Assembly (NCBI GenBank): GCA_902783515.1
Contig: CACZRK010000387.1
Span: 1 to 6,380 of the forward strand
DNA length: 6,380 bases
Direction: 5' to 3'
Origin: an uncultured Coriobacteriaceae bacterium
GTDB taxonomy: Bacteria; Actinomycetota; Coriobacteriia; Coriobacteriales; UMGS124
The translations under genes were made by a program, and so were the position numbers. Shown here in pieces: positions 1 to 5,378 of this stretch (positions are counted from its first letter, which is position 1; each line of letters opens with the position of its first letter). The notes beneath the pieces are model-generated. The model did no database searches. It saw only the letters and a program-made list of their open reading frames with translations, and had not been told where the DNA came from.

Positions 1-1
1 C

Positions 2-694
2 CTCGGGACGCTGGAGGAGCTGGACGCCGCGACGAAGGCGGGCGTGCTGCTGGGCGAGCCGGCGGCGCTGCAGCGGGTGCTCGCGCAGGCCGCCGGGCGC
101 GACGTGGAGCCGGTCGTGAGCGCCGTCACGCTGCGCGCGATGACGAGGGCGTCCTACCTGCCGGAGAACCGCGGCCACTTCGGCCTCGGCGCGCAGAGCT
201 ACTGCCACTTCACGAGCCCGATCCGCCGCTATCCCGACCTCATGGTCCACCGCATGGTGAAGGCGCAGCTCCACGGCAGGGTGCGCGGCGCGTTCCGCCG
301 CGAGATGGCGCTGGCGATGCCCGAGGTCTGCAAGCGCTCGTCCAAGATGGAGCGCGTCGCGGCCGAGGCGGCGGGCCAGAGCCAGGACGTGAAGCTCGCC
401 GAGTACCTCGGCGACCGCCTGGGCCAGACGTACGCGGGCATGGTCGTGGGCGTCACGTCGTTCGGCCTGTTCGTGCAGCTGGAGGGCATCGGCGCCCAGG
501 GGCTCGTGCGCATCGGCGACCTCGGCGGCTGGTGCGAGCTGGACGACGAGACCGGGGAGATCGTGGACGTCGACTCCGGTCGGCGCTGGCGGCTCGGCCA
601 GCACCTCGCCGTGCGGGTCCGCGCGGTCGACGTGCCGCGCGGGCGCGTGTCGCTTTCGGTCGTCGGCTCGGGCGCGGGCGGACCTGTGCGATGA
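2..694 (+). CDS. rnr: Ribonuclease R (RNB-family 3'-5' exoribonuclease), 5'-truncated by the window edge
   Basis: Only the last 230 residues are present; the frame is open from base 2 and the start lies outside the window. RNase R is a processive hydrolytic 3'-5' exoribonuclease that degrades structured RNA and works with SmpB-tmRNA to remove non-stop mRNAs. The visible part shows the end of the RNB catalytic domain, with the hallmark HFTSPIRRYPDLMVHR at about residues 69-84 of the fragment. The arginines of this motif contact the RNA near the active site. An S1 RNA-binding domain follows at about residues 143-221 (YAGMVVGVTSFGLFVQLEG, then GLVRIGDLGGW and RVSLSVV). The protein stops about 10 residues after S1, so it lacks the long lysine-rich tail of the E. 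coli enzyme. The TGA stop at 692-694 is 114 bases before the next start. The position two genes ahead of smpB supports RNase R rather than RNase II. Confidence 0.95.
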   Translation, partial: LGTLEELDAATKAGVLLGEPAALQRVLAQAAGRDVEPVVSAVTLRAMTRASYLPENRGHFGLGAQSYCHFTSPIRRYPDLMVHRMVKAQLHGRVRGAFRREMALAMPEVCKRSSKMERVAAEAAGQSQDVKLAEYLGDRLGQTYAGMVVGVTSFGLFVQLEGIGAQGLVRIGDLGGWCELDDETGEIVDVDSGRRWRLGQHLAVRVRAVDVPRGRVSLSVVGSGAGGPVR

Positions 695-790
695 ATGTGG
701 CCGAGGCGCGGCGGCGATCAAGCCGGCCGCGCATCGGGCACAATCGGGGGATGAAGCGTGCGTCGGCCACGGGGCCGCGTCACGCCGTCA

Positions 791-805
791 AGGAAGAGAA
801 GAGGG
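791..805 (+). promoter_or_regulatory. Purine-rich ribosome binding site that sets the start of the TPR gene
   Basis: A run of A and G (AGGAAGAGAAGAGGG) ends four bases before the ATG at 809. It favours this start over the in-frame ATG at 758, which would add 17 mostly basic residues (MRRPRGRV...) and has no comparable Shine-Dalgarno sequence. Confidence 0.7.
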
Positions 806-808
806 CTC

Positions 809-1771
809 ATGCAGCTTTTTACCGACGAGCAGCTGGATCGCGCCGAGGCGTACCTGGCCGCCGAGAAGTATGACGAGATCAGGCCCGCGCTCGAGGGCCT
901 CGTCGCCGACGCGCAGACCTACATCGACGAGACCTACGAGCCTGACGACAAGACGCAGTGGTTCTCCTTCGCGAACCAGTTCGAGCTGCTCACCTACAAG
1001 CGCGTGGAGCAGGACCCGCGCGAGCTGAAGCCCGCCGCGCGTCCGTTTGACCGCGCGTTCGCCGACCTTGCCTTCTGCGAGATGCAGATGGAGGACTTCG
1101 AGCCCGCGGCCGAGCACCTGAAGCAGGCCGTGCGCTGGAACCCCATGAACTGCGCGCACCGTCTGAACCTCGCCGTCGCGCTCGGCAACTGCGGCGACCT
1201 GGAGGAGTCGCTGCGCATGACGTACTCGGTCTTTGCGCGCGCCTCGCACTCGTCGCATCTCGTGCGCGCCTACACGAACTTCGCGGACTACTTTGTCCGC
1301 TGCGAGCAGTACGAGACGGCCGCCGCGTGCGTGAAGTGCGGCCTGCGCATGCACCCTGACGACCACCGCCTCAACAACATGGCGACCGAGCTCGCGCTCA
1401 AGCACCAGACGAACCCCAACGAGCAGACCGACGAGCTGACGGAGAGCCTGCTTGACGCGCAGGGCATCCCCCAGACGGCCAACGTGGAGGTCGTGCTGAG
1501 CGCGCTGCTGCTGGCCGACATCGCCGCCGCGCGCGAGGACATGCAGACGTGCCAGGACATGGCGCAGGTGGCCGTGGACCTCGTCGGGCAGGAGCGCGCG
1601 ACGGCGCTCGCCCAGATGGTGCGCGAGGCGGGGGAGGACGCGTACCCCGAGGAGGGCGGCGCGGCCCCGCTCGGCTCGGATGCCACCGACGACGCGGCGC
1701 AGGCCGCCCTGGACGCCGCCACGCGTTCGGCGCGCGCGGGCGCGGACGCCGCCGTCAGCAAGGGCGCGTAG
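809..1771 (+). CDS. TPR-like protein of unknown function encoded between rnr and smpB
   Basis: A 320-residue soluble protein with no signal peptide or membrane segment, so probably cytoplasmic. I do not recognise a named family. The core looks helical, with about three tetratricopeptide-like units: residues ~80-113 (FDRAFADLAFCEMQMEDFEP, AVRWNP), ~117-148 (HRLNLAVALGNCGDLEESLR) and ~152-185 (VRAYTNFADYFVRCEQYETA, GLRMHPDD). The spacing and the small-residue/aromatic pattern fit TPRs, which usually make protein-protein contacts. The N-terminal 75 residues are acidic and helical. Residues ~277-320 form an Ala-, Asp- and Gly-rich, low-complexity tail. Seven cysteines occur (90, 115, 128, 165, 174, 177, 248), including a CVKC pair at 174-177. 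The stop TAG is followed after one base by the smpB ATG, so the two genes are probably co-transcribed and translationally coupled. A link to ribosome rescue is inferred from position only. Confidence 0.85.
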   Translation: MQLFTDEQLDRAEAYLAAEKYDEIRPALEGLVADAQTYIDETYEPDDKTQWFSFANQFELLTYKRVEQDPRELKPAARPFDRAFADLAFCEMQMEDFEPAAEHLKQAVRWNPMNCAHRLNLAVALGNCGDLEESLRMTYSVFARASHSSHLVRAYTNFADYFVRCEQYETAAACVKCGLRMHPDDHRLNNMATELALKHQTNPNEQTDELTESLLDAQGIPQTANVEVVLSALLLADIAAAREDMQTCQDMAQVAVDLVGQERATALAQMVREAGEDAYPEEGGAAPLGSDATDDAAQAALDAATRSARAGADAAVSKGA

Positions 1772-1772
1772 C

Positions 1773-2255
1773 ATGGCCGGGGGCAAGAAGGGCGAGCCAG
1801 CCATCAAGGTCATCGCGAAGAACCGCACTGCCCACCACGACTACTTCATCGACGAGACCTTTGAGGCCGGCGTCGTGCTCACGGGCACGGAGGTCCGCTC
1901 CCTGCGCGAGCGCAACTGCCAGATCACCGACTCGTTCGTCCTCATTCGCAACGGCGAGGCCTGGCTGCACGGGGTGCACATCCTGCCGTTCTCGCATGGC
2001 ACGATCTTCAACGCCGACCCCGACCGCAAGCGCAAGCTCCTGCTGCATCGCAGGCAGATCGAGTACCTGCGCTCAAAGGTGGAGATGCAGGGCGCGGCGA
2101 TCGTCGCGCTGCAGATGTACTTTGACGAGCACAACCGCGTGAAGCTGGAGATCGGCCTCGCGCGCGGCAAGAAGCTCTACGACAAGCGGGCCGACATGGC
2201 GAAGCGCGACATGGACCGCGAGATCCAGCGTGCGCTGAAGGAGCGCAGCCACTAG
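1773..2255 (+). CDS. smpB: SsrA-binding protein SmpB
   Basis: SmpB is the protein partner of tmRNA. It binds the tRNA-like domain, mimics the anticodon arm and places its C-terminal tail in the empty mRNA channel of stalled ribosomes. The 160-residue length is normal for the family. Recognisable motifs are AKNRTAHHDYFIDETFEAG (15-33), LTGTEVRSLR (36-45), the loop ADPDRKRKLLLHRRQI (81-96), VKLEIGLARGKKLYDKR (123-139, with the conserved YDKR before the tail) and a basic C-terminal helix to residue 160. The ATG at 1773 gives the usual N-terminus and has AAGGG at 1760-1764, eight bases upstream and inside the preceding gene. An in-frame ATG at 1680 lies within the TPR gene and would add unrelated Arg/Pro-rich residues, so it is rejected. 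The gene lies one base behind the TPR gene and about 1 kb upstream of ssrA, so both halves of the rescue complex sit together. Confidence 0.97.
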   Translation: MAGGKKGEPAIKVIAKNRTAHHDYFIDETFEAGVVLTGTEVRSLRERNCQITDSFVLIRNGEAWLHGVHILPFSHGTIFNADPDRKRKLLLHRRQIEYLRSKVEMQGAAIVALQMYFDEHNRVKLEIGLARGKKLYDKRADMAKRDMDREIQRALKERSH

Positions 2256-2332
2256 GCGCGGTATGGACGTCGAGACGGTCGGGCGCGCGTCCGCGCGGCC
2301 GGCGCCCGGCACGAAGGGAGAGGATCGGCAGG

Positions 2333-3040
2333 ATGGACACGAAGGCACTGCGGCAGCTCACGTATGGCGTCTACCTCGTCACCGCGCGCGACGAGGACGG
2401 CAGGCAGGTCGGATGCGTGGTGAACACGGCGATGCAGCTCACCTCCTCGCCGTATCGCCTCGCCGTCACGATGAACCACGAGAACAGGACGCTCGCGGCG
2501 ATCAGGCGCACGCGCGCGTTCGCCGTGACGTGCCTCACGCAGGCGGCGGACATGGACCTGGTGGGCACCTTCGGCTTCGCCCACTCCGACGAGCGCGACA
2601 AGTTCGCCGGCAGGCCGACGGGCCACACGCAGGCGGGGATTCCGTATGTCACGCAGGCCGCGGGCGCCGTCATCGAGTGCTCGCTCATGACGGCGGTCGA
2701 CGCTGGCACGCACGACGTGCTGATCGGCGACGTGACCGACGCGATCGTCCTGGACGACAAGACGCCCGCGCTCACCTACGCCTACTATCACGGCGTGCTG
2801 AAGGGCACGACGCCCCCGCGCGCGTCCTCGTTTGTCGGCGAGGCGCCGGCGAGCGACGCCGCGCAGGCCGCGCCGCAGTCCGCACCCGTCGACGCCCCCG
2901 CGCAGGCCGCGCCGGCGACGCACCACTTCCAGTGCCAGCTGTGCGGCTACGTGTACGAGACGACCGAGGAGGAGCTGCCGGCCGACTTCGTCTGCCCGCT
3001 GTGCGGCGCCGCCGCCACGATGTTCGAGCGGATCGACTAG
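2333..3040 (+). CDS. Flavin reductase-rubredoxin fusion (high-molecular-weight rubredoxin-like flavoprotein)
   Basis: A 235-residue cytoplasmic redox protein. Residues 1-~165 form a flavin reductase-like FMN-binding split-barrel domain (LTYGVYLVTA at 9-18, GCVVNTAMQLTSSPYRLAVT at 27-46, LVGTFGFAHSDERDKFAG at 76-93, YYHGVLKGTTPPRAS at 151-165). An Ala/Pro-rich linker (~166-196) leads to a rubredoxin-type iron site with CQLCGYVYE (C201, C204) and CPLCG (C221, C224). The same layout occurs in Moorella Hrb, which passes electrons from an NADH:rubredoxin oxidoreductase to the diiron flavoprotein FprA for O2 or NO reduction. That role is inferred here. The iron module is short, with only 16 residues between the two CxxC pairs, far fewer than in classical rubredoxins. 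GGGAGAGGA at 2316-2324 is a good ribosome binding site eight bases before the ATG. The gene is 77 bases after smpB, so it may be co-transcribed or have its own promoter. Confidence 0.9.
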   Translation: MDTKALRQLTYGVYLVTARDEDGRQVGCVVNTAMQLTSSPYRLAVTMNHENRTLAAIRRTRAFAVTCLTQAADMDLVGTFGFAHSDERDKFAGRPTGHTQAGIPYVTQAAGAVIECSLMTAVDAGTHDVLIGDVTDAIVLDDKTPALTYAYYHGVLKGTTPPRASSFVGEAPASDAAQAAPQSAPVDAPAQAAPATHHFQCQLCGYVYETTEEELPADFVCPLCGAAATMFERID

Positions 3041-3054
3041 CCGCCGGGCGCAGG

Positions 3055-3073
3055 GGGCGTCGCCACGACGCCC
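3055..3073 (+). terminator. GC-rich hairpin after the flavoprotein gene, possible terminator
   Basis: A perfect 8-bp inverted repeat (GGGCGTCG, loop CCA, CGACGCCC) begins 15 bases after the TAG of the flavoprotein gene. No T-tract follows, so a classical intrinsic terminator is not shown. It could slow polymerase, protect the 3' end or be chance in GC-rich DNA. Confidence 0.3.
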
Positions 3074-3118
3074 GTCGGCTGACGCCGGGCGCCGTGGCGG
3101 TCCTATGTGGTCGGGCGC

Positions 3119-3256
3119 CGTTCGTGCATGCGCGTGGTCGTTCGTGGGTAGAATGACGGCACCGTGTGGGCGGTCTGACGTCTGGCGCGTCATGCGATGC
3201 GCGTCCCATGACGTCGGGCGGCACCTTGACAAGACGGACCACACGCCCGCGTCATG
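3119..3256 (+). promoter_or_regulatory. Putative ssrA promoter/control region with repeated TGACG motifs
   Basis: The 217 bases between the flavoprotein gene and ssrA hold no credible gene but are rich in short repeats. TAGAAT at 3149-3154 is the best -10 candidate, although no good -35 lies 16-18 bases upstream. An 8-bp direct repeat CGTTCGTG occurs at 3119-3126 and 3139-3146. TGACG occurs at 3154, 3176 and 3209, and its complement CGTCA at 3188 and 3250. CGTCATG (3188-3194) and CATGACG (3207-3213) form an inverted repeat, and CGCGTCATGCG is repeated directly at 3186-3196 and 3248-3258. A perfect TTGACA lies at 3226-3231 but has no -10 partner at the right distance. Mature tmRNA ends are made by processing, so transcription can start well upstream of 3258. 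The exact promoter is not settled. Confidence 0.35.
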
Positions 3257-3329
3257 CGGGGGCGACTGGTTTCGACATGGTCATCCTGAGAGGTGAAGCA
3301 GGCCGTGGTCTCCTCACCACGTTAAACAG

Positions 3330-3377
3330 GGGTACTTGTCAATACATGACAAGCCTCAGTACGCTCTCGCCGCTTAA
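3330..3377 (+). other. tmRNA tag reading frame, predicted tag (A)GYLSIHDKPQYALAA
   Basis: The frame ends in TAC GCT CTC GCC GCT TAA, giving the protease-recognised end YALAA used in many bacterial tags. The other two frames do not give an ALAA-type end. Reading back, the resume codon is best placed at GGG 3330-3332, just after TTAAACAG. This puts an A at -4, as in known tmRNAs, and keeps the tag at 15 coded residues plus the alanine carried by tmRNA. The exact resume codon is inferred. The TAA (3375-3377) lies in the loop of a helix-5-like stem: CGCC (3368-3371) and GCT (3372-3374) pair with AGC (3380-3382) and GGCG (3384-3387). Confidence 0.8.
3335..3353 (+). repeat. Perfect 7-bp inverted repeat inside the tmRNA tag frame
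   Basis: CTTGTCA (3335-3341), loop ATACA (3342-3346) and TGACAAG (3347-3353) form a perfect hairpin within tag codons 2-8. It lies between the resume codon and the stop-codon helix and is extra to the usual tmRNA helices as I know them. Confidence 0.75.
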
Positions 3378-3615
3378 TTAGCTGGCGACGTCAATCCGAT
3401 GTCCACCTTCAGCATCGGTGCGACGCCATGCATGAGGGTTGCTCCCGCGCACGTAGCCGGTATGGCGCGGGCTAAGACCGAACCGACTGGGGTGCCGACC
3501 GCCTGACGGCGTGCGGGACGCACCTGAGACTCAACACGCCTTCTGAGCCTGGAGAAGCCCTCAGGGGATGGTCATGGACCGGAGTTCGATTCTCCGCGCC
3601 TCCACCAGTCCAACG

Positions 3616-3655
3616 AAAGCGGCCCCATCTCGCCGATGCGAGGTGGGGCCGCTTT
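3616..3655. terminator. Bidirectional intrinsic terminator between ssrA and the LCP gene
   Basis: An 18-bp stem (3616-3633 with 3638-3655) has one G-T wobble (3628/3643) and a CGAT tetraloop. The outer arms are AAAGCGGCCCCA and TGGGGCCGCTTT, so each strand reads a GC-rich hairpin ending in a short T run (GCTTT, then GTGTT on +; GCTTTCG on -). It starts eight bases after the tmRNA CCA end and lies 66 bases past the LCP stop codon, so it can serve both convergent genes. Confidence 0.85.
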
Positions 3656-3721
3656 GTGTTCGCCACCCAGTCGTTCGGGAAGCGGGCGGGGCGCCGCGTC
3701 GCCGCGACGCCCCGCACGCCA

Positions 3722-4996
3722 CTACTCCGAGTAGTTCGGGTTGGACGCGACGGTCTGCGTCGTCGTGTTGGAGCCGTCGCCGGAGCTGTTGATATCGTTG
3801 AGCGGGTCAAGGTAGCCGGAGTCGACGGGCGGCTTCTCGCCGGCGTCGACCATGGCCATGAGCTGCTCCCAGGCGCCGTCCTCGGACATCTCGTAGTAGG
3901 TGCCGTTGATGACCTCCGTCGTCGTCGGGTTCATCGTGGAGTAGATGTCCGTGGACGTGTCCATGGTGCGCATCGTGAGCGCCAGGCTGACGATCTGCTC
4001 GGTGGTGAGGTCCGTCGTGACGTAGTTCGCGATCGTGTCGATGACCGAGATCATGGTCTGCGGCGTGGACGCGAACAGCTGCGTGGCCATGGCCGACAGG
4101 AACAGGCGCTGGTGCGCCGCGCGGTAGCGGTCGCCGTCGCCCATGTAGTCAAAGGCGTGGCGCGAGCGGCACAGGATGAGCGCCTGGTCGCCGTTGAGCT
4201 TCTGCGTGCCGGCCTCAAGGTAGCCCATGAGCGGGTCGTCGATGGTGTACGGGACGTCCACGGTCACGCCGCCCATGGCGTCCACGACCGCGGCGAGGCC
4301 GTCGATGTCCACCTCGGCGTAGTGGCTGATCGGCACGCCGGCGAACTCGGAGACGACCTCCAGGACCTTGGGGATGCCGCCGATCGCGTACGCGGCGTTG
4401 ATCTTCTGCTGCTTGCCGTCGATGGTCACCATCGTGTCGCGGTGGATGGAGACGAGCGTGACCTTCTTGTTGCCCGGGTCGATGCGCGCGAGGATCATGA
4501 CGTCGCTGCGGAAGTTCTCGTCGGAGTCGCCGTACAGGTACGCCTCGTCGCCCTCGGTGCGGCTCTCCGACTTGTCGGTGCCGATGAGCAGCATGTAGAA
4601 CGGCGTCGTGTCCTGCCAGTTGTCGGGCAGCGTCTCGGAGGACTCGGAGAGGTTGGAGATCGCGCGCTGGCGCGCCTGCTCCTGCTGCGCGGCGAGGGCC
4701 GCCTTGGTCTCGTCCGTCACGCCCGCGTTCATGCGGGAGCCGATCGAGTTGACGAAGGTGGTCGCGCCGATCGCGGTCGCGGCGACCGCGCAGACGAGGA
4801 CGATCGCGATGGTCGCCACCACGCCCGTCATCACGCGCCGGCGGCGCCGGCGGCTCACGTGCGTCCCCGCGTAGCGCGACCCGGCGCGCAGTCGCGAGAA
4901 CTGCGAGAACCCACGGGGGGTGCCGTCGGAACGCCTTGAGGACGAGGGCTGGTCGCCGGAGGGCGTGCCGTCCCCCCTGTTGTTGGTTGTGCGCAT
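3722..4996 (-). CDS. LytR-CpsA-Psr (LCP) family cell-wall polymer ligase, membrane-anchored
   Basis: A 424-residue protein. LCP enzymes transfer lipid-linked glycopolymers such as teichoic acids or capsule-type polymers onto peptidoglycan outside the membrane. Residues 1-~55 are cytoplasmic, rich in Ser, Gly and Arg, and end in six arginines (49-54). One membrane helix follows (~56-82, TGVVATIAIVLVCAVAATAI), giving an N-in, C-out topology. The LCP domain spans ~133-310: FYMLLIGTDKSE (133-144), FRSDVMILARID (162-173), LVSIHRDTMV (181-190), KINAAYAIGG (198-207), VDIDGLAAVVDAMGGV (229-244) and DGDRYRAAHQR (287-297). The Arg and Asp residues in these blocks match the pyrophosphate/metal-binding positions of the family. 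The tail (~380-424) is Ser/Thr/Asn-rich and extracellular. Family members usually have SIPRD where this one has SIHRD. The gene converges on ssrA and diverges from murI. The native polymer cannot be told from sequence. Confidence 0.92.
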   Translation of the reverse strand: MRTTNNRGDGTPSGDQPSSSRRSDGTPRGFSQFSRLRAGSRYAGTHVSRRRRRRVMTGVVATIAIVLVCAVAATAIGATTFVNSIGSRMNAGVTDETKAALAAQQEQARQRAISNLSESSETLPDNWQDTTPFYMLLIGTDKSESRTEGDEAYLYGDSDENFRSDVMILARIDPGNKKVTLVSIHRDTMVTIDGKQQKINAAYAIGGIPKVLEVVSEFAGVPISHYAEVDIDGLAAVVDAMGGVTVDVPYTIDDPLMGYLEAGTQKLNGDQALILCRSRHAFDYMGDGDRYRAAHQRLFLSAMATQLFASTPQTMISVIDTIANYVTTDLTTEQIVSLALTMRTMDTSTDIYSTMNPTTTEVINGTYYEMSEDGAWEQLMAMVDAGEKPPVDSGYLDPLNDINSSGDGSNTTTQTVASNPNYSE

Positions 4997-5000
4997 CTTT

Positions 5001-5008
5001 CTCCTTTT
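5001..5008 (-). promoter_or_regulatory. Ribosome binding site that sets the LCP start
   Basis: On the minus strand AAAAGGAG lies four bases before the ATG at 4996. The frame stays open upstream to 5269, but the added 91 residues are Arg/Pro/Ala-rich with no family likeness, so the start at 4996 is chosen. Confidence 0.8.
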
Positions 5009-5324
5009 GCAGTCGGGCATACGCCACGGGCATGGCGCCGGTCGGCGGCGCGCAGGAGCGCGCCATGACCGTGCGCGTCGCGTCAGGCGAGCACGTGGCG
5101 GGGCAGGGGGCGCGCGAGCCCCCGGGCGCCGTGAAGATCGCGTGCCGTGCCGCGCGAGGCGACGGGCGCGGGCGTCCGTCACGCATAGTACGACATGCAT
5201 GCGACGCGTGCCCGCGCCCGTACGGCAAAGACCTGCGCTTTCAGTAAAATAGCGCCAGAGGTGCATCATTCTCCGACGAGGGCGCGCGCATGTTGGGCTA
5301 GGCTAAGCCCACGGTGGTCCACGT

Positions 5325-5355
5325 GACGGGCGCGCGCAGGCACGACGGGCGCGCG
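5325..5355 (+). repeat. 12-bp direct repeat upstream of murI
   Basis: GACGGGCGCGCG occurs at 5325-5336 and again at 5344-5355, a 19-base period, ending just before the murI ribosome binding region (AGGAAGG, 5361-5367). A shorter relative, GACGGGCGCGGGCG, starts at 5161. Low complexity of GC-rich DNA may explain it. Confidence 0.5.
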
Positions 5356-5378
5356 ACGAGAGGAAGGCCAGATCTCAG

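Larger units (their letters stand above)
3258..3607 (+). ncRNA. ssrA: Transfer-messenger RNA (tmRNA, one-piece)
   Basis: This 350-nt RNA rescues stalled ribosomes: it is charged with alanine like a tRNA, then serves as a short mRNA for a degradation tag. The acceptor stem pairs GGGGGCG (3258-3264) with CGCCTCC (3597-3603), followed by ACCA with an encoded CCA end (3605-3607). The 5' part carries the conserved GACTGGTTTCGAC block of the D-loop region. The T arm is CGGAG/TTCGATT/CTCCG at 3580-3596. Helix 2 can form from CATCCTGAG (3282-3290) and CTCAGGGGATG (3560-3570, with a bulge). PK1 fits an H-type pseudoknot: GAGG (3290-3293) with CCTC (3312-3315), and CGTGGT (3304-3309) with ACCACG (3316-3321). 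Further pseudoknot stems are CCGATG/CATCGG (3396-3418), CCCGCGC/GCGCGGG (3444-3471) and GGTGC/GCACC (3491-3524). Its partner gene smpB lies about 1 kb upstream. Ends are inferred from base pairing and should be accurate to a base or two. Confidence 0.97.
4997..5378. other. Divergent intergenic region between the LCP gene and murI
   Basis: No credible gene is seen in these 382 bases. It should carry promoters for both flanking genes. A short AT-rich patch has TAAAAT at 5245-5250, a possible -10 for murI, but there is no good -35 at 16-18 bases. On the minus strand TACTAT (5190-5185) is a possible -10 for the LCP gene, also without a clear -35. A 6-bp hairpin (TGGGCT 5294-5299, AGCCCA 5306-5311) and a 12-bp direct repeat (5325-5355) lie in the murI leader. 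All these assignments are weak. Confidence 0.5.

Noticed and set aside
691..873. Small plus-strand frame of 60 codons whose ATG overlaps the rnr stop
   Set aside because: Its last third overlaps the TPR gene start in another frame, composition is Arg-rich, and it has no likely ribosome binding site of its own.
788..1828. Open frame of 346 codons on the minus strand across the TPR gene
   Set aside because: It is antisense to a well-supported gene, is full of Arg, Leu and Val from GC-rich codons, and has no recognisable motif.
3226..3231. Perfect TTGACA as the -35 box of the ssrA promoter
   Set aside because: No -10-like hexamer lies 16-18 bases downstream, and a start there would fall inside the mature tmRNA or at its very 5' end. 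Chance match is likely.
2252..3244. Open frame of 330 codons on the minus strand across the flavoprotein gene
   Set aside because: Composition is Arg/Ala/Val-rich without domains, and it lies antisense to a clear flavin reductase-rubredoxin gene.
3166..3381. Frame of 71 codons running into ssrA
   Set aside because: It covers the tmRNA 5' part and ends LSPLN in a frame other than the tag. The conserved RNA structure explains the sequence.
3564..3607. A separate tRNA gene suggested by the T arm and CCA end
   Set aside because: The T arm and acceptor strand pair with the 5' end at 3258, so they belong to the tmRNA tRNA-like domain. No anticodon arm of a normal tRNA is present.
3656..4939. Open frame of 427 codons on the plus strand opposite the LCP gene
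   Set aside because: The translation is a Val/Arg/Asp-rich, repetitive mirror of the LCP coding strand. The minus-strand frame has LCP motifs, a membrane helix and a ribosome binding site.
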